From Nostoc sp. LEGE 06077 (GTDB lineage: Bacteria > Cyanobacteriota > Cyanobacteriia > Cyanobacteriales > Nostocaceae): a stretch of DNA of 64,000 bases. The stretch's first letter is position 1. Every line of letters starts with the position of its first letter. Positions 17,819 through 26,706 of this stretch are shown here, one piece after another. The position numbers and the translations under genes were made by a program. Where the stretch lies: contig NZ_JADEWI010000005.1 in NCBI RefSeq assembly GCF_015207705.1, forward strand, positions 62,001 through 126,000, read 5' to 3'. The notes beneath the pieces are model-generated. The model was not told where the DNA came from and searched no databases. It worked only from the letters and a program-made list of their open reading frames with translations.

Positions 17819-18013
17819 ATGCGCCGAAATCAAACTATTATCGCAAGTACCATAGGCACATTAGCAGCAATATCCATAGGCTATTTCGGAGTTCAAATAT
17901 TTGGACGAGACACAATGTATGGAGTGAGTGCTGGAATGTTTGGAATTGGTGCAGGTGAGTATCTTGGTCAAGTTATTTCCAAGAAGAAGCAGCGGCGAGT
18001 AGTACTGATATAG
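17819..18013 (+). CDS. small single-pass membrane protein, hypothetical
   Basis: The 64-residue frame has a basic N-terminus, a hydrophobic region (about 8-50, interrupted by a short polar turn) with glycine spacing (GVSAGMFGIGAGEYLG) and a basic tail (KKKQRR). Codon use and membrane topology look real, but no family is recognised. ATG start with a weak ribosome site. Confidence 0.5.
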   Translation: MRRNQTIIASTIGTLAAISIGYFGVQIFGRDTMYGVSAGMFGIGAGEYLGQVISKKKQRRVVLI

Positions 18014-18524
18014 TATTCCTCGTTTTAGTGAGGTACATTTACTGGCAGTCAGAGGCTAGAGACTAGAGAAGTTATCCCTTGTATGATTGGGAACTGCTAT
18101 ATAAATGAATAGGTGAGTAGAAATACGAGTAAGAGTCTCAGGGTTTTTCAGGAATACTGTGGTGGTGGATACTGGCTTTGAATGGGAATAATACCTAAAA
18201 CCATTACGGAGTAATACTGATGGAAGAATACCTAATAGAAGCGATAGGTCTAGGTAGTCCTCAAATCATACCCTAACCATTACAAAAACTTGAAACAGAA
18301 CTACAACAACAAGTTACAATCTACGATTTTGCGGACTTGCTGCTAAAAAACGAACCACCGAGAATTGAACATCACCAGACTGAATAATATAGTGATAAAA
18401 ATTCAGTTACTGTAGGCAAGTAATCATTGCTTTGACTTGTCTACAGTATTAATTTTGCCAAAGAAAATTTGATAACTCTCAACTATATTAGGGGCGAAGT
18501 GACGTTCGCCCCTACATCTACACA
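18014..18524. other. intergenic region with small pseudogene and palindrome
   Basis: The gap holds a broken small ORF (18220-18387, listed separately) and the 10-bp stem TAGGGGCGAA / TTCGCCCCTA (18489-18498, 18505-18514) just beyond the 3' end of the DUF1350 gene. The palindrome is of the dispersed Nostoc type; no T-run follows it. Confidence 0.5.
18220..18387 (+). pseudogene. small ORF broken by one in-frame stop
   Basis: From the ATG at 18220 a 55-codon frame reads MEEYLIEAIGLGSPQIIP, then TAA, then PLQKLETELQQQVTIYDFAD and on to IEHHQTE and a stop. It looks like a small acidic protein disabled by a nonsense change. Family not recognised. Confidence 0.4.
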
Positions 18525-19598
18525 TTATTTTTTCTTTTGATCTTGGCGCTTTTGTTCTAGATAATTTAGTAATTTAAGTACGTAAACTTCAAATTCTGCA
18601 TTTCTTTGGTTGACAGATTCAATAGGCGGAACAGAAAAAGTATCGGGAAAATTCAAAACTACATTTCCTAGACGTAATCCTAAAGGTCGTAAATGTCCTC
18701 CTTTAAGTTTGGCTCGAAAATCTTCTGGGGGCTTTTTCAAGTGATTAAAGAACCACTCCCGTGTAGATTTGCCGATATTGTCTAAAGGAAAATAAACTAA
18801 GCCCAGTAAATTAAATAAATTGCTGTTTTCGATTAAAGCTTCGGTTTCTGCGGGGGTTGGTTTAACGTTAAAACCAAGTCTGATAATAAAATCTGCTAAA
18901 GCTTTGGGTTTAATGGCGCTGTCTAAACCAGTATTGACTGGTGCTAATAGTAGAGATGCTTGGCTTTTAATAAAGATGCTGTTAATTTTGACATTTGATT
19001 CATCAAAATCAGTTTGGCTTTGTGCCGTATCTTGATTGACATAATAGGAAGTTAATTTTTTGGCTTTTGAGCTTTGATTTTCCAGATCTCGAATGAGATT
19101 TTCTAAATCATTAACAATTTTTTGGACTTTTTTTGCTTGTTTTTCTGGAGATAAATTACCAGAAGTTTGTTTGACTATTTTCCAAATAAACGCTTCTAGT
19201 TGGTCTTGTTTTTTAGGTAAAGCGCTGAATGCTTCTAAGAGGGCAATATATTTACAACCAATACTATGACCTATCCAGGAAAAGTTAGAATCATCTAGAT
19301 ATGTTTTGTACTCATAACCTGATAATTCTGCCATTCTGACTAATTCTGGGATGAGTTTATATTGTTCTTTGATGAGAAAACCCGCCTCTGCATAATGGTC
19401 AAAAGTAAAGTTAAATGGCAGGAGAATGATTGTATAGCCTTGCTTAAATATACATTCAAGCAGATGGCGATAAAAAAACATCGGGACAAATGTCCCAAAA
19501 AAAGCCCCACCAATAAATTGAATTACGCCTTTAGGTTGCGGATGCAGCGCCACCCAACTAAAAGACACAGGTTTAAATCTCAAGTGTAAATTCGTCAT
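18525..19598 (-). CDS. DUF1350 alpha/beta-hydrolase-like protein
   Basis: The protein has 357 residues from the ATG at 19598; a longer frame to 19655 exists but its N-terminus is not family-like. DUF1350 proteins are shared by cyanobacteria and chloroplasts. Visible signatures are GVIQFIGGAFFGTFVPMFFYRHLLE (as two adjacent parts, near 22-46) and NFSWIGHSIGCKYIALLE, whose GHSIG is a nucleophile elbow. A lysine/glutamine-rich coiled segment (about 140-190) interrupts the fold. Function unknown; lipid or pigment ester hydrolysis is only a guess. Confidence 0.85.
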   Translation of the reverse strand: MTNLHLRFKPVSFSWVALHPQPKGVIQFIGGAFFGTFVPMFFYRHLLECIFKQGYTIILLPFNFTFDHYAEAGFLIKEQYKLIPELVRMAELSGYEYKTYLDDSNFSWIGHSIGCKYIALLEAFSALPKKQDQLEAFIWKIVKQTSGNLSPEKQAKKVQKIVNDLENLIRDLENQSSKAKKLTSYYVNQDTAQSQTDFDESNVKINSIFIKSQASLLLAPVNTGLDSAIKPKALADFIIRLGFNVKPTPAETEALIENSNLFNLLGLVYFPLDNIGKSTREWFFNHLKKPPEDFRAKLKGGHLRPLGLRLGNVVLNFPDTFSVPPIESVNQRNAEFEVYVLKLLNYLEQKRQDQKKK

Positions 19599-19881
19599 GT
19601 TTGTAATTGAATAACAGTACAAATTGAGGGTATTCTCAGTCGTGAGAACACACATTGATAATCATCTGTCCAGATAAAATTATGTAACTTCTCAAAATCT
19701 CATTTGATTTAGAAGTTGTGGTATTTATGTTTGTGGTTTGTCATTAAATACTTCGCGTTAACCGCTTATTACGCTGCTTGTAACTTTTCTTTACAATTGC
19801 CCGCTTTGTCTTGTAGCGTTGTAATCTGCGATCGCCTCAATATAAAATTAATGCTTGTGGCAGTTAACATCTGGAGACTTT

Positions 19882-20430
19882 ATGCCCAAGCTCAACGTTA
19901 AGCAGAAAAACTGGTTACTTTCAGCCCATGTTGCATCTGGGAGCATTTGGTTTGGTACGGCTTTGAGCATGGTAGCGATCGCACTGAAAAATACTCATAC
20001 TACTAATGGTGATGAACTATATGCAATTAATGCAGCTTTAAAATTCCTAGATGATTTTGTGATTATTCCCACAGCAAACCTGTCTTTACTCACAGGCGGA
20101 TTGCTTTGCTGGCTAACGATTTGGGGATTTTTCAAACATTACTGGGTAATTGTCAAATGGGTGGCGACAGTCACTTTGATTAGTACCGGGACAGTTTGGC
20201 TAGGGCCTTGGTTAAACGCAGCTACGAGTATTTCGGATGTAGAGCGATCGCAAGCCTTAAGCAATCCCCTGTACACTTTTGATATTAAGGGTGTTCTGAT
20301 CGGTGGTGCAATTCAAGTTTTATGTATACTGGCCATAATTACTATTTCCGTGCTGAAACCTTGGGGTAGAAGAATAGTCAAATCACCAGAACCATCTACA
20401 TCATTAAACAGTGAGACAAAAGTAAATTAA
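19882..20430 (+). CDS. DUF2269-like integral membrane protein
   Basis: The protein has 182 residues from the ATG at 19882, preceded by GGAGA at 19873-19877. Four transmembrane segments are seen (about 14-32, 58-80, 87-108, 142-165), with HVASGSIWFGTAL at the start resembling DUF2269 membrane proteins. Function unknown. Its 3' end overlaps the convergent dprA by 4 bases. Confidence 0.78.
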   Translation: MPKLNVKQKNWLLSAHVASGSIWFGTALSMVAIALKNTHTTNGDELYAINAALKFLDDFVIIPTANLSLLTGGLLCWLTIWGFFKHYWVIVKWVATVTLISTGTVWLGPWLNAATSISDVERSQALSNPLYTFDIKGVLIGGAIQVLCILAIITISVLKPWGRRIVKSPEPSTSLNSETKVN

Positions 20431-21545
20431 ATTTTCTGATACCGCATTCCGGGGAGTTGGGAGACTACACCCATAAGTTCTAGTTGTAATAAAAGCCCAG
20501 AAACAGCACTAGCCGGAATGCCTGTTGTTTGAACGATCGCATCAAAAGGTAAAATATTACAGGCGATCGCATCAACTATCTGTTGCATGGGCGGTGATAA
20601 ATTCGGCAAATTTAACTTTTCTGTAGTTGGGGAAGTAGTTACTATATCTAGTTTTGGGACTGCACCCAATAGACTTAATAATTCATCTAATTCTCGAAAA
20701 ATTATGGAAGCGCCTTGGGAGATTAACTTTAAACAACCTTGGGATGGGTAATCATCTACTCTTCCCGGTAGTGCATAGATATCTCTGCCAAAATCGTTGG
20801 CGTAGGTAGCAGTAATTAACGCCCCAGATTTTAAAGGTGCTTCCATCACCAAAATTGCTCGACTTAAGCCAGCAATAATTCGATTGCGTCGGGGGAAATG
20901 GGCGCGATCAGGTGGGGTTTTGGCAGGATATTCACTCAAAACTAAACCTGCGCCTAAAATCTGCTTGTACAAATCTCGATTTTTGTGGGGATAAATGACA
21001 TCTACACCTGTTCCTAAAACTGCGAGGGTGCGTCCTCCAGCTTTGATTGTGGCGCTATGACTTTCGGTATCAATTCCCTCCGCCATCCCCGAAACAACAG
21101 TGAAGCCATTTTGCGCTAAAGCTGTGCTAATTTGGCGAGTCCAACGAATCCCATAATCAGAAGGTTGGCGAGTTCCGACAATTCCCACCATCGGTTTTTG
21201 TCCAAGATTTTCTTGTAAATCAACTTCACCCCGATAGTACAAAACTGGTGGCGGACTGGGTGTTTCTAATAGCAAGCGGGGATAGTCTGCATCGGCTGGT
21301 GTCCAGAAATGGGGGTTTTCTTGTTGGTGTTGGTTCAGTAACTGTTCTGGATGTAACTGCGATCGCATTTTGATTACCTTCGTCAAGGTTTGCAAACCAA
21401 AACCTTCCACTTCTCCCAATTCCGCCTTACTAGCTTCCCAAGCGGTAGATAAACTGCCAAAATACTGTTGTAATCGTTGTAATAAAACTGGGCCAATTCC
21501 CGAAATTTGCGCCCAAGCTAACCAATACGCCCGTTCTTCTACCAC
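20427..21545 (-). CDS. dprA: DNA-processing protein DprA
   Basis: DprA binds incoming single-stranded DNA and loads RecA during natural transformation. The Rossmann-like core shows MVGIVGTRQPSDYG, VVSGMAEGIDTESH, AVLGTGVDVIYPHKN and FPRRNRIIAGLS. The N-terminus has a helix-hairpin-helix-like part (QISGIGPVLLQRL). The C-terminus is a winged-helix domain (about the last 65 residues). The start chosen is GTG 21545 (VVEERAYWLAW) with GAGGA upstream; a TTG at 21614 would add 23 residues. Natural competence is suggested but not proven. Confidence 0.92.
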   Translation of the reverse strand: MVEERAYWLAWAQISGIGPVLLQRLQQYFGSLSTAWEASKAELGEVEGFGLQTLTKVIKMRSQLHPEQLLNQHQQENPHFWTPADADYPRLLLETPSPPPVLYYRGEVDLQENLGQKPMVGIVGTRQPSDYGIRWTRQISTALAQNGFTVVSGMAEGIDTESHSATIKAGGRTLAVLGTGVDVIYPHKNRDLYKQILGAGLVLSEYPAKTPPDRAHFPRRNRIIAGLSRAILVMEAPLKSGALITATYANDFGRDIYALPGRVDDYPSQGCLKLISQGASIIFRELDELLSLLGAVPKLDIVTTSPTTEKLNLPNLSPPMQQIVDAIACNILPFDAIVQTTGIPASAVSGLLLQLELMGVVSQLPGMRYQKI

Positions 21546-21679
21546 TTGCTGATCCTCACACCCACTCTCGTTGAGTATTCCCAAATCATCCGCAGTAGCT
21601 ACAGTTTTTTTCAAAAATAGGTGATAGGGGATAGGTTACAGGGGACAGAGTTAACAAGGATGTCTTAAATACTTGGCTA

Positions 21680-22636
21680 TTACTGCATTGATCTGTTTTG
21701 TTTGAGCCAATCAGTTAAATTAGACAAATGGGAAAAATCTAACAAGGCTTCTCCTAAAGCTTCCAGTTGAGGTAGAGATAAAATAGCAATTTGCGATCGC
21801 ACTTCCTCCGGCAATTCTCCCACCTTGCGGCTTAATAATCGCAGAACGAGCGATCGGGCTTCTCTCTCGGCTCCTTGTTCAATGCCTTGTTCAATGCCTT
21901 GTTCAATGCCTTGTTCAATGCCTTGTCTCATCCAACTGGTGACAATTTCCATCACGTCCTCCTGGTTATTCATTTCCAGTCTATCAATCTCCTCTTGAAA
22001 CACCTGCTCTTCTTGCTGGTTTAACTGTAAATAGGTATCCACGAACCCAGAAATTAAGCGTGTGCGGGCGGGATCTAGCTTTAAGGTTGCCAAAAGTCGC
22101 AAACATTCGACTTTGACTTTCGGTCGGTCTGATGGTGCAATCTGCATTTTTGCCATTAAGGCCGCTGCTACCGGATTGGGTTGATTGAGATAATCACGCC
22201 AGTTAAGTCGATTGAGTTGAATCGCTGTGAAGTTGAATTCTAATACCTTCAAGTTGGGAAACTCAACTATGTGGTTATGAGGTTCTTCTCGGTATGGTTG
22301 ATCAAAGGAGAACACCACAATCGGATAAACACGCTGCAAATATTTCTGATACAGTCGGGCAAAGTAGAAAAACATTCGACGGCTGAATTCTTGCTCGGCA
22401 TAAGATTGGGTTTCGATATGTACTAAAAATCCAACTTCTTCTCCTGCTTGTCGCACTTCTACCAGCAAGTCAATTACTTTATCTTCTCCTGCGGTGAGGT
22501 CAGCAAAGTATTCCTGGGGTAGAAAACGGATGGAGTTGGGATCTATTGTACTGGCAATGTCTGGTAAAAATAACTCCAGAAACTCAATGAAGAAAGTCGA
22601 AAGTAATTCTTTGAATAGGCGATCATGTTCTGGCAT
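21680..22636 (-). CDS. Rpn-family PD-(D/E)XK nuclease/putative transposase with DUF4351-like tail
   Basis: The protein has 318 residues from the ATG at 22636 (AAGGGG upstream; GTG 22642 is possible). It begins HDRLFKELLSTFFIEFLELF and has a nuclease-like core VIDLLVEVRQ...GFLVHIETQS, as in recombination-promoting Rpn proteins. A four-fold GIEQ repeat (about 237-252) links to a C-terminal LRLLSRKVGELPEEVRSQIAILS module of DUF4351 type. These genes are abundant in cyanobacteria and behave like mobile or selfish genes. The role here is unknown. Confidence 0.88.
   Translation of the reverse strand: MPEHDRLFKELLSTFFIEFLELFLPDIASTIDPNSIRFLPQEYFADLTAGEDKVIDLLVEVRQAGEEVGFLVHIETQSYAEQEFSRRMFFYFARLYQKYLQRVYPIVVFSFDQPYREEPHNHIVEFPNLKVLEFNFTAIQLNRLNWRDYLNQPNPVAAALMAKMQIAPSDRPKVKVECLRLLATLKLDPARTRLISGFVDTYLQLNQQEEQVFQEEIDRLEMNNQEDVMEIVTSWMRQGIEQGIEQGIEQGIEQGAEREARSLVLRLLSRKVGELPEEVRSQIAILSLPQLEALGEALLDFSHLSNLTDWLKQNRSMQ
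21874..21921. repeat. 12-bp tandem repeat, four units
   Basis: Four exact copies of CTTGTTCAATGC on the plus strand encode GIEQ x4 on the minus strand. Copy-number change would keep the frame and only lengthen the linker. Confidence 0.9.
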
Positions 22637-22663
22637 TTCCACCCCTTTTTATCTGGCAACACC

Positions 22664-24118
22664 CTAATTTTTCACAACTTTTAAAGTTTGCATACTTGAA
22701 TCTGCACATCCACTAATTATCCCACCCATTGCTTGAATTTGTTGCAGATATATTAAAGCTGCTGTGGTAATCACTTCTCCTGGCATTAAAACGGGGATTC
22801 CGGGAGGATAGGGACAGACAATTTCGGCACAAATGCGATCGCTTGTTTGTTCTATTGGTAAGGTTTCATGAGCAGCAAAAAACGCCGTTCGGGGTGATAT
22901 CTGCACAGTATACTCGGCAAAATTCTGCTCAAGTGGAATCTTGTTCACAACTCTGTGACGGTGATACTTTTCGGCAAGAATTTGACAAGCTTGAATTAAT
23001 TGCTGAATATCGTTGATGCTGTTTCCCAAACTAATAATAAAAGTCAAATTATGTAAGGAAGAAAATTCCGCAGTCACACCTAGTTTTTCATCTAAAATTT
23101 CCTCTGCCTCAAATCCAGTTAAACCCAAATTACTGACGTTAATTGTTAACCGAGTTCTATCTAATTCCCGAAAGCCGGGTGATAATTGTGGTGACAAAAT
23201 TGCTAAATCGGGGATTTGGTTGATTTGGTTTCTGGCTATATCTGCAAGTTGCAAAGTCCGCGACATAAGTTGTTCACCATTCAGCGCCATTTGTTGACGT
23301 GCGGCATCTAACGAAGCTAAAAGTATGTAACTCGGACTGGTAGACTGAACAAGTTGCAGAGCTTTACTGATGCAATCGCTATCTATTCTCTCACCTTGAA
23401 TATGTAACATCGATGCTTGTGTCATCGCACCAAGTACTTTATGAATTGACTGCACAGTTAAATCTGCACCTGCGGCTAAGGCTGGGGTAGGTAATTCAGT
23501 ATGAAAAGCGAAATGTGCGCCGTGGGCTTCATCTACTAATAAAGGAATATTATATTGATGGGTAATATGGGCGATCGCACTTAAATCTCCGCAGACACCG
23601 TAATATGTCGGATAAACTGTCAACACTGCTTTAGTATCAGGATGCTGTTTTAGAACAGCTTCTAATGTATTTGGTGTGATGCTGTGAGCAATATTAAAAA
23701 CTGAGTCATATTCGGGATTGATAAAAATTGGTATCGCCCCAGAAAGAATTAAACCAGCGATCGCTGAAGAATGCACATTGCGCGGCAAAATAATTTTATC
23801 GCCTGTACCACAGGTAGCGAGAATTGCTGCCTCAATCCCACAGGTAGAACCATTAATAAGAAACCATGTTTGTGAAGCACCAAACGCTGCTGCTGCTAAT
23901 GCTTGGGCGGCTTGAATTACACCTTGGGGAGAAGACAAACTATCTAACTCAGCTAATTCCGTTAAATCTGCCCGAAATAACTTTTCGCCCAGTAAATCAG
24001 CCAATACTGGCGATATTCCTTGACCCCGCTTATGTCCAGGAGTGTAAAACGGGGCGTGAGGCTTGATTGTACAAGCTTTGAGTGCATCTAATAAAGGTGC
24101 TTCCTTCTGGTTGAGCAT
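22664..24118 (-). CDS. Orn/Lys/Arg decarboxylase family PLP enzyme
   Basis: The protein has 484 residues from the ATG at 24118; GTG 24151 would add 11 residues but has no ribosome site. It is a fold-I PLP enzyme of the lysine/arginine/ornithine decarboxylase family. FYTPGHKRGQG is at the N-terminus, LVDEAHGAHF provides the PLP-binding Asp, and SIHKVLGAMTQ contains the PLP lysine. The C-terminal domain has VCPYPPGIPVLMPGE (written IVCPYPPGIPVLMPGE). It should make polyamines such as agmatine or cadaverine. The exact amino acid substrate cannot be read. Confidence 0.88.
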   Translation of the reverse strand: MLNQKEAPLLDALKACTIKPHAPFYTPGHKRGQGISPVLADLLGEKLFRADLTELAELDSLSSPQGVIQAAQALAAAAFGASQTWFLINGSTCGIEAAILATCGTGDKIILPRNVHSSAIAGLILSGAIPIFINPEYDSVFNIAHSITPNTLEAVLKQHPDTKAVLTVYPTYYGVCGDLSAIAHITHQYNIPLLVDEAHGAHFAFHTELPTPALAAGADLTVQSIHKVLGAMTQASMLHIQGERIDSDCISKALQLVQSTSPSYILLASLDAARQQMALNGEQLMSRTLQLADIARNQINQIPDLAILSPQLSPGFRELDRTRLTINVSNLGLTGFEAEEILDEKLGVTAEFSSLHNLTFIISLGNSINDIQQLIQACQILAEKYHRHRVVNKIPLEQNFAEYTVQISPRTAFFAAHETLPIEQTSDRICAEIVCPYPPGIPVLMPGEVITTAALIYLQQIQAMGGIISGCADSSMQTLKVVKN

Positions 24119-24241
24119 TAATCTAGCGGTTCCTACTGACTCAAGTTTCACACTTCACACTTTTAATTTTTCCTTAATCTGTGCTTGATTATCGGTTGAT
24201 AAGTTCATCCCATTTATAGGGCAAATTCCTTAAGGGTGGAT

Positions 24242-25816
24242 ATGGATTTTATCAATTGCGATCGCCTATTATCAAATCGTTATAAACGGCGGAGTGTTTT
24301 ACTGGGTGCGGGATTTTTTACAGGTTTAGCATTAACCAGCCAATGGCAACCAGCATTAGCAACATCCAGATTTTCCAGCTATCCCTTTACCTTGGGTGTA
24401 GCGTCTGGCGACCCATTACCAGATAGTGTGGTGTTATGGACAAGGTTAGCACCCGACCCCCTAAATGGTGGTGGAATGCCACCAAGAAACGTAGTGGTAC
24501 ACTGGGAAGTCGCCCTAGACGAGAATATGCGAAAAGTTGTCCGACGTGGTAAAACTTTAGCGATCGCAGATTTAGCCCATTCAGTACACGTTGATGTGCA
24601 AGGTTTAGACTCTAACCGTTGGTATTGGTATCAGTTCCGCGTCGGGAATGAACTTAGCCCCATCGGTCGAACTCGGACAGCACCAGCATTCCATAGTTAC
24701 ATCAAACAACTAAACTACGCTTTTGTGTCTTGCCAAGATTGGCAAAATGGCTTTTACACCGCCTACCGCCATCTAGCTGAAGAAGATATTGAATTAGTTG
24801 TACATTTAGGTGATTACATTTATGAGTACGGGCCAGAAACAGGCGGGCCGCGTCAGCATAATAGCCCAGAAATTATGACTCTGAAAGACTACCGCGATCG
24901 CCACGCCCTTTATAAAACTGACCCAAATTTGCAAGCGGTTCATGCAGCCTTTCCTTGGATAGTCACCTGGGACGACCACGAAGTAGAAAACAACTACGCC
25001 AACTTAATTTCTGAAGATAACGTCAACCCAGAACTATTTGCCCAACGTCGCGCCAACGCCTACAAAGCCTACTACGAACATATGCCATTGCGTTTGTCTT
25101 CATTTCCTAATGGTGCGAATGCCCAGCTTTATCGGCGCTTGAGTTATGGCAACTTAGCGCAGTTTCACGTTTTAGATACTCGTCAATATCGCACAGACCA
25201 ACCTTGTAATGATGGACTCAAACCCCGTTGTGTGCAAGCCTATGACGAAAATGCCACTATGACAGGCTCAGAGCAAGAACGCTGGCTCTTCAAGGGGCTA
25301 GACCAATCTCGCGCCCGTTGGAATATTATTGCCCAGCAGACAATGTTTGCTCAATTTGATTTTGATGCCCGTCCTGAGATTGGATTATTCAATGTAGACC
25401 AATGGGATGGTTATGTAGCCGCACGTAATCGCATTGTGAACTATCTCAACTATCACCGACCTTCTAACCCTGTGGTAATTACAGGCGATATCCATTCCAG
25501 TTGGGTACACGACATCAAGCTTGATTTTAATAATCCCGCTTCCGTAACTGTAGCGACTGAGTTCGTCGGTACTTCCATTACCTCCGACTTTCCCACCTCA
25601 TTCATTGCACCAGTGCAAGCTGCATTAAGAAGTAATCCCCACACCAAGTTTTTTGATGGTGCATTCCGGGGTTACGTCCGTTGCCAAGTTACGCCTAAAC
25701 AGTGGCAAAGTGATTATCGGGCAGTTTCTAGCATTGTTGACCCCACTGCTTCTATCAGCACCCTAGCTTCCTTCGTTGTCCAAGATGGGCAACCAGGAGC
25801 ATATCGACAAGCTTAA
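24242..25816 (+). CDS. phoD: alkaline phosphatase D
   Basis: This is an exported phosphodiesterase/alkaline phosphatase, Ca/Fe-dependent in the family, scavenging organic phosphate in the periplasm. From ATG 24242 (AAGG six bases upstream; GTG 24236 is also possible) it has 524 residues. A twin-arginine signal (RRSVLLGAGF) lies near residue 20 with a cleavage region at PALA. Metal-site motifs are SCQDWQNGFY, HLGDYIYEYG, TWDDHEVENNY and ITGDIHSSWVHD. It is divergent from the decarboxylase; the 123-base gap presumably holds both promoters. No Pho box was confirmed. Confidence 0.95.
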   Translation: MDFINCDRLLSNRYKRRSVLLGAGFFTGLALTSQWQPALATSRFSSYPFTLGVASGDPLPDSVVLWTRLAPDPLNGGGMPPRNVVVHWEVALDENMRKVVRRGKTLAIADLAHSVHVDVQGLDSNRWYWYQFRVGNELSPIGRTRTAPAFHSYIKQLNYAFVSCQDWQNGFYTAYRHLAEEDIELVVHLGDYIYEYGPETGGPRQHNSPEIMTLKDYRDRHALYKTDPNLQAVHAAFPWIVTWDDHEVENNYANLISEDNVNPELFAQRRANAYKAYYEHMPLRLSSFPNGANAQLYRRLSYGNLAQFHVLDTRQYRTDQPCNDGLKPRCVQAYDENATMTGSEQERWLFKGLDQSRARWNIIAQQTMFAQFDFDARPEIGLFNVDQWDGYVAARNRIVNYLNYHRPSNPVVITGDIHSSWVHDIKLDFNNPASVTVATEFVGTSITSDFPTSFIAPVQAALRSNPHTKFFDGAFRGYVRCQVTPKQWQSDYRAVSSIVDPTASISTLASFVVQDGQPGAYRQA

Positions 25817-25846
25817 TTTTGGCGATCCTGTTAATAACTAGATTGT

Positions 25847-25877
25847 TGTAGGTGGGCAAATACCACCTACACTTTTT
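25847..25877 (+). terminator. rho-independent terminator after phoD
   Basis: The 9-bp perfect stem TGTAGGTGG / CCACCTACA (25847-25855, 25863-25871) has a 7-base loop and is followed by C and five T residues. Confidence 0.8.
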
Positions 25878-26054
25878 GCATAATTTCATAGAGGAGAATA
25901 TGAAGTTTTGTTAAGCAATGCGTAATTCTTCGGAGTCACTCTGAATTGATCAATAGAGAGAAAAAGTTCACACCTCAAGCTCGTGACTTGTAACTCAGCA
26001 ATGCTAAACAGCTAAATTCATTTGTCTAATACATTAAAAGGCCAACCAAAATCT

Positions 26055-26348
26055 ATGCAATCCCAAGAAACAGAACCAACAGTTCTTGATTCGCAAATAT
26101 TACCAGAGTTATACGCTGATTTGTCCAAAGAAATATACAGTAGTCTAAATCATGATAAACTAGTTCAATTATTAGAAAAATATGGTCTGTCAGATTTAGA
26201 ATCATTTCAATTACAGTTCTTAATCGACTTAAGTCAAGTTAAGTCTAGCCAAGAAAATCAAGGAATTTTGCCTAGTATTACCCCGCCAAAGGTTAAATTA
26301 CAGTGTTATTACCAAAATGGACAATGGTATAGCTGTGGTTTTCCTTAA
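26055..26348 (+). CDS. hypothetical small acidic protein
   Basis: The protein has 97 residues from the ATG at 26055; a TTG at 26022 is the alternative. Two helical parts (LYADLSKEIYSSLNHDKLVQLLEKYG; split by Asn/His) precede a C-terminal aromatic motif QCYYQNGQWYSCGFP with two cysteines. No family is recognised. It may bind metal or form a disulphide; this is a guess. Confidence 0.6.
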   Translation: MQSQETEPTVLDSQILPELYADLSKEIYSSLNHDKLVQLLEKYGLSDLESFQLQFLIDLSQVKSSQENQGILPSITPPKVKLQCYYQNGQWYSCGFP

Positions 26349-26485
26349 AAATACACTGCATCTTGCTTATACAAAGCAAAAAAGAAGATTGAGAAACATT
26401 TTTCTGTAGTAAATATTAGAATGGAGTAAACTTTCTTTTACTATTAATAATAAGTTACGACAAAAAAATAAAAGTTTTCTCAATC

Positions 26486-26535
26486 AAAAAAAGCGGTATT
26501 GTCCCTATTTAAATAGGGACAATACCGCTTTTTTT
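26486..26535. terminator. 50-bp perfect palindrome, bidirectional terminator
   Basis: Two 25-base perfectly complementary arms meet at 26510/26511. They start with A7 (26486-26492) and end with at least seven T residues. The core is GCGGTATTGTCCCTATTT and its complement. It would terminate transcription on either strand, isolating the small hypothetical gene from the exoprotein gene. Confidence 0.88.
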
Positions 26536-26706
26536 TCATAAATTTAGTACTTTTTGATAAAACTCTTTTCTCTACAAATAAAGTTGCACAATAGCAGTAA
26601 AAATAAACGTTGACAAGAAACATAACAAACGAATTTTGTCAATTATTCAACAGATGCTTGCATTTTAAAAGTACAATCACAATTGTTCAGTGAGTTGTGT
26701 GGAGAT
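26536..26706. promoter_or_regulatory. exoprotein gene 5' region
   Basis: An AT-rich leader sits between the palindrome and the ATG at 26707. The ribosome site GGAGAT (26701-26706) abuts the ATG, an unusually short spacing. Confidence 0.4.
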
